DNA from: Mesorhizobium sp.
GTDB taxonomy: Bacteria; Pseudomonadota; Alphaproteobacteria; Rhizobiales; Rhizobiaceae
NCBI RefSeq assembly: GCF_024710845.1
Contig: NZ_JANJTZ010000056.1
Location: 62,001-126,000 of the forward strand
Length of the DNA: 64,000 bases
Direction: 5' to 3'
Shown here: in pieces, positions 19,747-27,961 of the stretch
How positions within the stretch are numbered: the first letter of the stretch is position 1
Layout: every line of letters begins with the position of its first letter
The notes under the pieces: generated by a model
What the model saw: the letters and a program-made list of their open reading frames with translations, nothing else
Databases searched by the model: none
Told to the model about the DNA's origin: nothing
Made by a program: the position numbers and the translations under genes

Positions 19747-20349
19747 ATGTCCAAGCCCAAGATTGGAATCATCATCGGCAGCACCCGCGAGGGCCGTTTC
19801 GCCGATAAGCCCGCCAACTGGATCTACGAGATCGCCAAGGCGCGCGGCGACATCGAGGTCGAACTGGTCGATCTGCGCGACTTCCCGTTGCCGTTCTTCA
19901 ACGAGCCGGCCTCGCCCGCCTGGGCACCCTCGCAGAGCGAGATCGCCCAGAAGTGGAAGAAGAAGGTCGCCGGCTTCGACGTCTTCGTATTCACCGCCGC
20001 CGAATAAAACAACGGCCCGACCGCTGTCCTAAAGAACGCGATCGACTATGCCTACACCGAGTGGAACAAGAAGGCCGTCGGCTTCGTCGGCTATGGTGGC
20101 GTCGGCGGCGCGCGCGCGGTCGAGCAGTTGCGCCTGGTGGCGATCGAGACGCAGATGGCTCCGGTCCGCACCGGCGTCCACATCGTCTGGGCCGACATGC
20201 TCCCCGTCATGCAGGGCCAGAAGAAGCTCGAGGAATACGAGCACCTCAAGCAGGCCGCCGGCGATATGCTCGACCAGGTCGTCTGGTGGACTAGGGCGCT
20301 CGTCGCTGCCCGCAGGTCGGAAGCCGCGGAAGCCGCCATCGCCGCCTGA
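19747..20349 (+). pseudogene. NADPH-dependent FMN reductase, split by an in-frame ochre codon
   Basis: From the ATG at 19747 (AGGAG upstream) the protein starts like a flavodoxin-fold FMN reductase: PKIGIIIGSTREGRF (FMN phosphate loop), then VELVDLRDFPLPFF. After FVFTAAE a TAA at 20005-20007 stops it at 86 residues. The same frame then continues NNGPTAVLKNAIDYAYTEW and GFVGYGGVGGARA to a natural TGA at 20347-20349. Homologues have E-Y-N-H-G at this point, so TAC to TAA is the simplest change, and the following His is also Asn here. The break removes the second half of the flavin site, so the product is probably non-functional unless the stop is read through or is a sequencing error. Confidence 0.85.
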
Positions 20350-20363
20350 GCGTGAGCGCCCGG

Positions 20364-20418
20364 TTCGCCGCAGGCGAATGGGAAGGTCCAGTGGACCTTC
20401 CCAAGGGCGCGAACGCCC
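20364..20418. repeat. RIME-like mosaic of hairpins, copy 2
   Basis: Three adjacent hairpins follow the FMN reductase frame. TTCGCC-GCA-GGCGAA is at 20364-20378, GGGAAGGTCC-AGT-GGACCTTCCC at 20380-20402, and GGGCG-CGAA-CGCCC at 20405-20418. The middle one shares the GGTCC-NNN-GGACC core with the copies at 14.9 and 23.9 kb but has a different outer stem, which is still fully paired. The block lies between convergent genes. Confidence 0.75.
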
Positions 20419-20464
20419 GGAGCACTAGCGGAGGGCCGGGCGAAGCGACAACCTGCGCGGCGCC

Positions 20465-21166
20465 TCACCGCTCTTTCAGCACCCCCACCATCGCCTTGCC
20501 ATCCGTGAAATACCGGTCGCCGCCGCCGTTGCGGCCGTCCTGCGTCGGGCCAACGCCATCGATCTGGTAGCTTTCCGCCAAAAGCCCCGCGGCCTCGAAA
20601 CCGCCGATCAGCGCATCCCGCTCCGCGTCGAGGTCGGGCGCGATGTGGTGGGTGATCTGCAGCGTGTCGTGCGACAGGCCGGCGTCGCGGTCGTAGCTGA
20701 CGGTGCCGAGCCACAGCGGTCGCTCGTCCGCGCCGTCCGTCTCCACCTTCCACAGCCGTGCGTGATGGCGCCGGCCGGCACTTTTCCCGTCCTCCTTCTC
20801 GAATGCGAGGTCCTGCCGCCGGCCCTCGTAGACGAGGTTGCTCACCGGCGCGTCCGGATAGGGCCGGTCGAACACGACGCTCAGGCCGATCTCGACCGCC
20901 GACTTCAGCGTGATCGCATCCGCCGGTCGCCAGCCGATGGCGTGGAAGGCCGCGACGACCTCCGCCTCGTTGCCCACCAGCCCGAAATTCAGCGGATCGC
21001 CGGGAATGCCGAGCGGCGTCGTCGTCAGCATGGCGCGCGGCGGGCTGCCGCTCTCGATCTCGGACCAGACGAAGGGTGCAGCCAGGTAGGCGACGAACGC
21101 CCACACCGCCACGACGAACGCCGTGCCGACGACCGCACGCCTTGCCGACACCCGTCTTCGCGCCAT
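20465..21166 (-). CDS. LssY C-terminal-like membrane-anchored protein
   Basis: 233 residues with one N-terminal transmembrane segment (AVVGTAFVVAVWAFVAYLAA, residues 11-30) and the rest predicted outside the cytosol. The soluble part has GDPLNFGLVGNEAEVVAAF, GWRPADAITL, FEKEDGKSAGRRHHARLW split here as FEKEDGKSAGRRHH, and THHIAPDLDAERD, which resembles the C-terminal domain of LssY-type proteins. The biochemical role of this domain is unknown. It is followed after 40 bp by nothing in its own direction, and the upstream neighbour is the extensin-like lipoprotein gene's stop at 21207. Confidence 0.7.
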   Translation of the reverse strand: MARRRVSARRAVVGTAFVVAVWAFVAYLAAPFVWSEIESGSPPRAMLTTTPLGIPGDPLNFGLVGNEAEVVAAFHAIGWRPADAITLKSAVEIGLSVVFDRPYPDAPVSNLVYEGRRQDLAFEKEDGKSAGRRHHARLWKVETDGADERPLWLGTVSYDRDAGLSHDTLQITHHIAPDLDAERDALIGGFEAAGLLAESYQIDGVGPTQDGRNGGGDRYFTDGKAMVGVLKER

Positions 21167-21206
21167 GGCCGCTCCTTCGCGGAAACAGCCTAGCGGAACG
21201 AAACGC

Positions 21207-22253
21207 TCAGCGGCAGGCCTTGTGGCCGTTGCGGCGCTTGGCGATGTCGAAGTGGAAATGGTCCTTGTGGTCGCGGTCGTAGCCGGGGCCGAGCACAGTG
21301 GAGAAATAGCCGCAGGCGTCGGCGCGGACGTTGTTCAGGAGGCCCTTCTCGCGGAAGGCGAAGAAGCCCGGCTTCCTGACGCCGATCTTCTTGCCGCTGT
21401 CGAGTTCGATGCGCATGATGTCGAGCGCGTTGCCCTTCGAATGCTCCGACATGGTGCGCGAGCCGCGGATTTTGCGGCAGGAATAGCTCGACGCCTGGTG
21501 GATCGCCTTGACGCCGGTGAAATAGCGCCGGCGCGTCGAGGGTCCCAGTTCGTGCTTGGTCCATTTCGCCACCTGCAGCGCCATCTGGCAGGACAGCGTC
21601 GCGGCCGGCTTGATGGCGATGCCGCCGGACAGTGTCGCAAGCTTCACCGGATAGTCGATGCCGCAATAGTTGCCGTCGCCGATCGGCGGCAGGTCCTGGT
21701 AGGTCGCGCCGATGCGCTTCAGCTCGCGCCGGCACTCGGCCTCGCTCTGCGGCATCGCGCCGGGAACCGCGTTGCGGTCGCGGTATTCCGGCTCCTGGTT
21801 CATGTAGGGATTGTTCGGAACCAGCCGCTGCAGGCCGGGTCCGGGCGTAATCGCCGACTGGATCACGCGAGGCTCCTCCGTATCGTCGAGCGGCGGCGGC
21901 GGCAGCACCTTCAAGGAGGAGGCCGGAACTTGCGCGGCATAGACGGGGGCGGATTCCGACACCGGCGGCTCGGTCATCGCCGGCTCGGCCATCGCAGGCT
22001 CCGTCATGTCTTGGTCGGCCATGTCTGGATCGGTCATGTCCGGCGCGCTCATGGCCGGCCCGGCGACAGCTTGCTCGAACGGCTCGGTGAGCGGCTCGGC
22101 CGGCACCGACGCGATGGGCGCAGGTGCGACCAGGGCCGCCGTCGGCGTGACGTCGATGTCGGGGCGCAGCACGTCGGACGAGCAGGCGGCGAGGAAGCCG
22201 GCCGCGGCGCCAAGCAAAGTCGCCGCCGCGAAGCCGCGCGCGATCGATCCCAT
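21207..22253 (-). CDS. Extensin-like C-terminal domain lipoprotein
   Basis: 348 residues from the ATG at 22253. The N-terminus is a lipoprotein signal (GAAAGFLAACSSD, lipidation at the Cys). A Ser/Ala/Pro- and Met-Thr-rich linker runs to about residue 150 and includes short repeats such as TDPDMADQDMTEPAM. The C-terminal 190 residues are the extensin-like domain, with SEHSKGNALDIMRIE and DHKDHFHFDIAKR. The His/Asp/His pattern matches zinc ligands of the peptidase MD clan (VanY-like), so a cell-wall peptidase role is inferred, not shown. A paralogue lies directly upstream. Confidence 0.85.
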   Translation of the reverse strand: MGSIARGFAAATLLGAAAGFLAACSSDVLRPDIDVTPTAALVAPAPIASVPAEPLTEPFEQAVAGPAMSAPDMTDPDMADQDMTEPAMAEPAMTEPPVSESAPVYAAQVPASSLKVLPPPPLDDTEEPRVIQSAITPGPGLQRLVPNNPYMNQEPEYRDRNAVPGAMPQSEAECRRELKRIGATYQDLPPIGDGNYCGIDYPVKLATLSGGIAIKPAATLSCQMALQVAKWTKHELGPSTRRRYFTGVKAIHQASSYSCRKIRGSRTMSEHSKGNALDIMRIELDSGKKIGVRKPGFFAFREKGLLNNVRADACGYFSTVLGPGYDRDHKDHFHFDIAKRRNGHKACR

Positions 22254-22353
22254 GATCGGGTTTCCCTGTCCTGCCCCTCGAGTGCGAAGGATAGGCGGCA
22301 ATCGTAAAGGAATGCTCAGTGGCCGCCTTCACGCCTGCGGCCGAAATGCGGCG

Positions 22354-23340
22354 TCACTGGCAGAACGTCGAGCCCGGCCGGCGCTTGGCGAGGTCGAAAT
22401 GGAAGTGCGAGGCATGGTCCGCGTCCGATCCGGGGCCGAGCACGGTGGTGAATGGCCCGCAGGCCGCGAGCCGCACGGCAAGCATGAACTCGCCCTCCTC
22501 GCGCTTCGTCGCCGAGCCGACGACGACCCTCCTGCCGTCCTTCAGTGTGAACGCGCCGATGTCGAGCGCATTGCCGAAAGCATGTTCGGAGAGCTTTGTC
22601 GTGCCGTTGCGCGGCCGGCAGACATAAGCGGAATCCTGCCGGAGGGACACGAGCGGCGAGCCGAGGATCGCGGCTGCCTTGGGCCCGACATGATCGCGCA
22701 CGAACTCCGCCGCGCGCAATGCGGTGGCGCAGGTCATCACGGCGGCGGGTTCGAGCTTCACCTCCTTCGACAGCGCCGACACGGACACGGGCCACTCGAC
22801 CGAACATCCGCTGGCGTCGGCGAGTTGCGCCTGCTCTTCGAACGTCACGCCCAGTTCCGTCAGCCGCGACCGGCAGCCGATCTCGTCCGCCGGCATCGTG
22901 GCGGCGCGCGGCGGCGGCATCAGCGACGGCGCCGCCTTGGCGGCATCGGCCGGGATCTCGTCCTTCCCCGGCCGGTCGGGCCTCGCCTGAGGCCTCGGTG
23001 AAGGCTCAGCCTTGCCGGCATCTGCCGGGGGCTCGTCCTCTCCCTTCGCCTCTCCCGGCCGATCAGGGCGCGGCTCTGGCCTCGGCGCTTCGCCGGCGTC
23101 CGGCAAGCCGGCCTCGTCCTTCGCGCCTTCCTTGGCGTTCGAACCCTTCTCGTTCGGTATCACGTCCTTTCCGTCAGGCGAGCCATCGGACGGATCGCCG
23201 GCCTGGGCCGGGCGCGGCTGCGGCACCGGCACGTCCTCCGCGCTCAGCGCGGCAGGCACGAAGGCGGTCAATGCCAGCGCGAGCAGGCCCGCCAGCAGGT
23301 AACGAAACCTAAGTGTTGGGGATTGGGTGACATGGATCAT
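22354..23340 (-). CDS. Extensin-like C-terminal domain protein, second copy
   Basis: 328 residues from the ATG at 23340. It has a signal peptide (LLAGLLALALTAFVPAALSA), then a long Pro/Asp/Lys-rich linker to about residue 145 with repeated RPDRPG blocks (EPRPDRPGEAKGEDEP, then QARPDRPGKDEIP). The extensin-like domain follows with SEHAFGNALDIGAF and DADHASHFHFDLAKR, the same putative zinc-ligand layout as the downstream copy. The linkers of the two paralogues differ fully: one lipid-anchored, the other free or cell-wall bound. An upstream ATG at 23448 is less likely. The gap to the next copy is 100 bp. Confidence 0.85.
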   Translation of the reverse strand: MIHVTQSPTLRFRYLLAGLLALALTAFVPAALSAEDVPVPQPRPAQAGDPSDGSPDGKDVIPNEKGSNAKEGAKDEAGLPDAGEAPRPEPRPDRPGEAKGEDEPPADAGKAEPSPRPQARPDRPGKDEIPADAAKAAPSLMPPPRAATMPADEIGCRSRLTELGVTFEEQAQLADASGCSVEWPVSVSALSKEVKLEPAAVMTCATALRAAEFVRDHVGPKAAAILGSPLVSLRQDSAYVCRPRNGTTKLSEHAFGNALDIGAFTLKDGRRVVVGSATKREEGEFMLAVRLAACGPFTTVLGPGSDADHASHFHFDLAKRRPGSTFCQ

Positions 23341-23463
23341 CGGGTCGACAACGGCATGTTCCCGGCCTGGTTCCAGATGCGTGGTCCGACCCGCCGAAGA
23401 TTCGGCTTGCGGCGGCCGTGTACAGATATTAGAACATACCAAGAACATCGTAAGGAGTATGCC

Positions 23464-23805
23464 ATGCGCAAGACCGGAAAGCTCGACTATCTCGAACTGT
23501 CCGCCGCCGGCGGATCGATGGACAGCGTCAAGGCCTTCTACGCTTCCGTCTTCGGCTGGTCATTCACCGACTACGGACCGACCTACGCCGCCTTCGACGA
23601 GGGCTTGGAAGGCGGTTTTCAGGGCGACAAGGCCGAAGCCCCGGCCAAGCCCCTGCCCGTGCTCTACTCCGAAAACCTCGACGAGACATTCGCGGCGGTC
23701 GAAGCTTCCGGCGCAACAATCCTCCGGCCGATCTTCCCCTTCCCCGGCGGCCGCCGCTTCCACTTCGCCGACCCCGCCGGCAACGAACTGGCTGTTTGGG
23801 GGTGA
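23464..23805 (+). CDS. VOC (glyoxalase/bleomycin resistance) family protein
   Basis: 113 residues from the ATG at 23464, with AAGGAG about 7 bases upstream. A single beta-alpha-beta-beta-beta module pair is visible: DYLELSAAGGSMDSVKAFYA, FGWSFTDYGPTYAAF and FHFADPAGNELAVWG, the last being the usual C-terminal VOC motif with a metal-ligand Glu. Members bind a divalent metal and catalyse varied reactions or bind small molecules. No substrate can be named. It is divergent from the second extensin-like gene. Confidence 0.87.
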   Translation: MRKTGKLDYLELSAAGGSMDSVKAFYASVFGWSFTDYGPTYAAFDEGLEGGFQGDKAEAPAKPLPVLYSENLDETFAAVEASGATILRPIFPFPGGRRFHFADPAGNELAVWG

Positions 23806-23812
23806 GACGCCG

Positions 23813-24097
23813 ATTCGCCGCAGGCGAATTCGTCATGCCTGTGGCATGACGAAAGGCGTCGAACGGGCGGGAGCTGCCGGAGGCAGCGGGACCCGCCCCG
23901 GGAGCCAAGTTTGCCGAAAGCAAATCGGGAGGTCCGGTGGACCTCCCGGAAGGCTTCGAACGGCCGGGAGCTGCCGCAGGCAGCGGGCCCCGCCCGATGT
24001 CCGGCAGGACAGTGAGGGGCGGCGCAAACGTTCGAAAGCCCACGCCATGCCGCTCATCGGCCCTTCGGGCACCTTCTCCCGGTGGACGGGGAGAAGG
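23813..24097. repeat. RIME-like mosaic of hairpins, copy 3 (305-bp gap without a gene)
   Basis: The gap between the VOC gene and the PepSY-like gene is filled by hairpins. ATTCGCC-GCA-GGCGAAT is at 23813-23829 and CGTCATGCC-TGT-GGCATGACG at 23831-23851. GCTGCC/GGCAGC, inside GGGCGGG/CCCGCCC, is at 23865-23898. TTTGC/GCAAA is at 23910-23924 and GGGAGGTCC-GGT-GGACCTCCC at 23927-23947. A second GCTGCC-GCA-GGCAGC is at 23970-23984. Finally CCTTCTCCC/GGGAGAAGG is at 24073-24097, a palindrome type common in Rhizobiales intergenic DNA. No coding potential was seen. Confidence 0.85.
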
Positions 24098-24110
24098 AGA
24101 ACACCCCGCC

Positions 24111-24389
24111 TCAATCGTCCTTCTTCGAGATCACCAGCGACTGAATTTCCAGTTCGAGATCCCATTCGCGGCCTTCGGCGTCGACCGCGTCTTCGACCTC
24201 CTAGGCGCGATTTTCATTGAGTCCGATGTCGCCCCAGTCGGTGTAGCCGTCGGCCCTCAACGCCGCCTCGACGCGGACGCTTTCCTCCGCCGTGGGTGCA
24301 CGGTCTTCGGCGACGGCCGATCCGGCGGCGAAAAGGAGAATGGGGGCGGCGAGGATGATCGGCTTCACAATGGCTCCCTTGATCTTCAC
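24111..24389 (-). pseudogene. PepSY-like exported protein, split by an in-frame amber codon
   Basis: From the ATG at 24389 a signal peptide is followed by PTAEESVRVEAALRADGY and TDWGDIGLNENRA, like small periplasmic PepSY-type proteins. A TAG at 24203-24201 then stops it at 62 residues. The same frame goes on EVEDAVDAEGREWDLELEIQ split here as EVEDAVDAEGREWD, and ends ISKKDD at a TGA (24113-24111), which is a normal family C-terminus. In homologues the interrupted position is usually Trp (WEVEDA), so TGG to TAG explains it. The full protein would be 92 residues. It is the third nonsense-split gene in the window. Confidence 0.75.
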
Positions 24390-24448
24390 GGCGGCACGGG
24401 CCGGCGCGCAGGATCGCAGCCGATCATGACCCGAACGTGTCCCGGGTC

Positions 24449-27400
24449 TCAGCTCGCCTCGCGGATCAGTTCGGCCGTCTGCAGGTCGACCGAGACGAGC
24501 TGGCTGACGCCCTGTTCGGCCATCGTTACACCGAACAGGCGGTTCATCCGCGCCATGGTGATCGGGTTGTGGGTGATGACGACGAAGCGCGTGTCGGTCG
24601 AAGCCGCCATCTCGTCCATCAGGTTGCAGAAGCGCTCGACATTGTGGTCGTCGAGCGGCGCGTCGACCTCGTCGAGCACGCAGATCGGCGCCGGGTTGGT
24701 CAGGAACACGGCGAAGATCAGCGCCATCGCCGTCAGCGCCTGCTCGCCGCCGGACAAGAGCGTCATAGTCTGCGGCTTCTTGCCGGGCGGCCGCGCCAGG
24801 ATTTCCAGCCCCGCCTCCAGCGGATCTTCGGATTCGATCAGCTGCAGCTCCGCTGTGCCGCCGCCGAACAGGTGCGTGAACAGCCGCTGGAACTGCGCAT
24901 TGACCACCTCGAACGCAGCGAGCAGCCGCTCGCGGCCCTCGCGGTTCAGCGCCTGGATGCCCTGACGCAGCTTCTTGATCGCCTCGACGATGTCCTCGCG
25001 CTCGGAGACGATGAGCTCCAGCCGCTCCGAAAGTTCCTTCTGCTCCTCCTCGGCGCGCAGGTTGACGGCGCCGAGCCGCTCGCGCTCGATCTTCAGCCGT
25101 TCCAGCCGGCGCTCCACCTCGCCCATGTCGGGCAAGTCGGCGTCCGCCTCTAGCCCGGTATGCTTCAGCACCAGGTGCGGCGCGACCCCGATCGCTTCCT
25201 GGATGCGCGCCTCGGTCTCGCGGCGGCGCTCGTCGGCGGCGGCAAGCCGCTCCTCGGCGCGGGCGCGTGCCTCGCGGGCCTCCGACAGCGCCTGGATCGC
25301 CCCGGTCGCCGCCTTGTCGAGCGCCGCCTGGCGGTTTTCCGCCTCCTGCAGCCGATCGGCCGCTTCCTTGCGCACCTGCTCGGCCTTGGAAATCTCGGTC
25401 AGAAGTGCCCTGCGGCGCTGGTCGAGTTCGTCGGGCGCCTCCGCGAGTGCTGCGAACTCTGTCGCCGTCTCGGCACGGCGGGCGCCGAGCGCCTCGATCT
25501 GGCGGTCGGCGTTCTCGGCGCGGGAGATCCAGTTCCGGCTCTCCACCGCGATCGCTTCGAGCCGGCGACGGCGGGCCTCGGCCTCGCGCTTCAGGCCTTC
25601 ATGCGCCGCGCGTGCATCGGCAAGTGCCGCCCGGTCCTGCGCCACGTCGGCGGACATGCGGTCGAGGCCGGACTGGAGCTCGCGCAGGTCGGGCGCAGCC
25701 GCCAGCGCCCGCTCGGCTTCGGCAAAGGCCGCGGCCGCCTCGTCGCGGCTTTCGACGAGGCGCGCGCGCGACGCTTCGAGCGCGGCGCGGCGGGCGGAGA
25801 GCTGGCCTGCGGCGGCCTCGGCCTTCGCCAGCGCGTCCCTCGCCTCGCCAAGGCTTCGCTGCGCGGCGCGTCCGTCGTCGCGGGCCCTGCGCTCGGTCTC
25901 GACAGCCGCCTTCGTCACCGCCTCGGCTTCAGCCTGCGCGGCCTCGGCGGCCCGCGCTGCGACCGTCGCCGTCGTCGCCTCGGCCTCCAGCTCCGCCAGC
26001 CGGTTCTTCTGCGCCAATCGGAGCGCCGCCGCCGTCGGCGCATCGGCGCTCGCCGTCAGCCCGTCCCAGCGCCACAGCGCGCCGTTCTTCGTCACCAGCC
26101 GCTGGCCGGTCGCGAGCTCTCTCTGCAGCCTCGGCCCGTCCGCCGCCTCGACGATGCCCACCTGCGCCAGGCGGCGGGCGAGTTGCGACGGGGCTCTCAC
26201 CACTTCGGACAGCGGACGCGCGCCGGGCGGCAGCGCCGGATCGGCGCCCCTGCCCGCGACATCCGCCGCCCAGTGCACCGGCGCCGAGCGGTCGAGAGCC
26301 GCGTCGAGATCGTCTCCGAGCGCAGCGCCCAGCGCCGTCTCGAAACCCTTCTCGACCCTGATCTGCTCGACCACCGTCGGGAAGAGCCCGCCCGACTGGG
26401 CGTTCAGCATCTTGGCCAGCGTCCGCGCCTCGGTCTCGATGCGCGCCAGCTCCGCCCTGGCAGCCTGCAGCGCCGGACGCGCCGCGTTCTCGCGGCTGCG
26501 CGCGGCCTCCACCGCCTTCTCCGCCGAGATCGTCGCCGCTTCGGAGACGGCAACTGCTTCGCCCGCCTGTTCGACCAGCCGCTGCTTCTCGGCGGGGTCG
26601 GGCAGCCCGGCGAGCTTTGCGGCGATGTCGGCCATCTCGCGGTCGGTCTCGGCGAGCTGGCGGTCGAGCCGGTCGCGCCGTTCCGCGCCGTCGCGCAGCG
26701 CGCGCTCGGCCTGGGTGCGCTGGGCGGAGGCCTCGGCGCGCTCCGAGGTGAGCTTGCTCAGCGCCCCCTCCGACAGGGTCAGCCGGGTCGAGGCCTCCTC
26801 GAACGCGGCACGCTTCTCGCGCTCGCGGTCGACCGAGCCTTCGTCCTCCGCCTTCAGGGTCGCGTCCTCGTCGGCCAGACGCTTCAGGATGTCGGCATTG
26901 TCGCGCACCATCTGCTGTTCGCGCGTGATGTCCGCGTCGAACTGGGCGATGCGCTTCTCGAGTTCGGAGTGCCGCGCACGGATGCGCTGCGCCTCCTCCT
27001 CGACCTGGGTCTTCGCGATGGTCAGCCGCTGCAGCGCGGCGGCCGCCTTCGCCTCCTCCTCGCGCAGGCCCGGCAGATGATGCGCGCCGACAGCCTGGTC
27101 CTTGGCCGCCGCCATCTGCTGGTTGGCGCGCTCGGCGACGATGTTGGTCGCGGCCGACAGCGCGCTCTGGGCCTCGGCCTCCTGCGCCTTGGCGAGCGTC
27201 CAGCGCAGATGCAGGAGCGTGGCCTCAGCCTGACGGATGTCGGCCGACAACGACTTGAATCGCGAGGCCTGGCGGGCCTGGCGCTTCAGGCTCTCGATCT
27301 GGCTTTCCAGTTCGCCGACCACGTCCTCCAGCCGCTCGAGGTTCTGCTCGGCAGCGCGGAGCCGAAGCTCGGCCTCGTGCCGGCGCGTGTGCAGGCCGGA

Positions 27401-27910
27401 GATTCCGGCGGCCTCTTCAAGAAGCGCGCGGCGCGCCTGGGGCTTGGCCTGGATCAGCTCGCCGATGCGTCCTTGCCCAACCATCGAGGGCGAGCGCGCT
27501 CCGGTCGACTGGTCGGCGAAGAGCAACTGCACGTCCTTGGCGCGCGCCTCCTTGCCGTTGATCCGGTAATTGGACCCCGCCTCGCGCTCGATCCGGCGCG
27601 AGATCTGCAGTTCATCGCCGTCATTGTAGGCGGCCGGTGCCTTGCGGTCGGAATTGTCGAGGAAGAGCGTGACTTCGGCGGTGTTGCGCGAGGGCCGCGT
27701 CGCGGAGCCCGAGAAGATGACGTCGTCCATGCCGGACGCGCGCATGTTCTTGTAGGAGCTCTCGCCCATCACCCAGCGCAGCGCCTCGACCAGGTTCGAC
27801 TTGCCGCAGCCGTTGGGGCCGACGATGCCGGTCAGCCCGTTCTCGATGACGAATTCGGACGGTTCGACGAAGGACTTGAAGCCGAGTAGGCGCAGCCGGG
27901 AGAACCGCAT
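24449..27910 (-). CDS. smc: Chromosome segregation protein SMC
   Basis: 1153 residues. The N-terminal head has Walker A GPNGCGKSN at residues 31-39. A long coiled coil runs from about 165 to 500, the hinge lies near 515-660 (with GGLFPTVVEQIRVEKGFE split as GGLFPTVVEQI), and a second coiled coil reaches about 1000. The C-terminal head carries the ABC signature LSGGEQALTAMAL and Walker B CVLDEVDAPLDDHN. SMC forms the condensin complex with ScpA and ScpB, which are not in this window. It follows the DsbA-like gene after 51 bp on the same strand, in the order DUF721-DsbA-smc that is common in the order. Confidence 0.98.
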   Translation of the reverse strand: MRFSRLRLLGFKSFVEPSEFVIENGLTGIVGPNGCGKSNLVEALRWVMGESSYKNMRASGMDDVIFSGSATRPSRNTAEVTLFLDNSDRKAPAAYNDGDELQISRRIEREAGSNYRINGKEARAKDVQLLFADQSTGARSPSMVGQGRIGELIQAKPQARRALLEEAAGISGLHTRRHEAELRLRAAEQNLERLEDVVGELESQIESLKRQARQASRFKSLSADIRQAEATLLHLRWTLAKAQEAEAQSALSAATNIVAERANQQMAAAKDQAVGAHHLPGLREEEAKAAAALQRLTIAKTQVEEEAQRIRARHSELEKRIAQFDADITREQQMVRDNADILKRLADEDATLKAEDEGSVDREREKRAAFEEASTRLTLSEGALSKLTSERAEASAQRTQAERALRDGAERRDRLDRQLAETDREMADIAAKLAGLPDPAEKQRLVEQAGEAVAVSEAATISAEKAVEAARSRENAARPALQAARAELARIETEARTLAKMLNAQSGGLFPTVVEQIRVEKGFETALGAALGDDLDAALDRSAPVHWAADVAGRGADPALPPGARPLSEVVRAPSQLARRLAQVGIVEAADGPRLQRELATGQRLVTKNGALWRWDGLTASADAPTAAALRLAQKNRLAELEAEATTATVAARAAEAAQAEAEAVTKAAVETERRARDDGRAAQRSLGEARDALAKAEAAAGQLSARRAALEASRARLVESRDEAAAAFAEAERALAAAPDLRELQSGLDRMSADVAQDRAALADARAAHEGLKREAEARRRRLEAIAVESRNWISRAENADRQIEALGARRAETATEFAALAEAPDELDQRRRALLTEISKAEQVRKEAADRLQEAENRQAALDKAATGAIQALSEAREARARAEERLAAADERRRETEARIQEAIGVAPHLVLKHTGLEADADLPDMGEVERRLERLKIERERLGAVNLRAEEEQKELSERLELIVSEREDIVEAIKKLRQGIQALNREGRERLLAAFEVVNAQFQRLFTHLFGGGTAELQLIESEDPLEAGLEILARPPGKKPQTMTLLSGGEQALTAMALIFAVFLTNPAPICVLDEVDAPLDDHNVERFCNLMDEMAASTDTRFVVITHNPITMARMNRLFGVTMAEQGVSQLVSVDLQTAELIREAS

Positions 27911-27961
27911 CAGCGTTCGTCCCGGCGAGCCGGCGCGCCAAGGCGCGCGCTCAAGAGCGCG

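Noticed and set aside
23806-24110. Possible CRISPR-like array of repeats
   Set aside because: The units are different hairpins with no constant direct repeat or spacers; no cas genes are present.
25160-27889. Long open frames on the plus strand opposite smc (over 900 codons)
   Set aside because: They mirror the smc coiled-coil codons on the other strand, are Arg/Ser/Ala-rich low-complexity text and have no motif. High GC content leaves antisense frames open.
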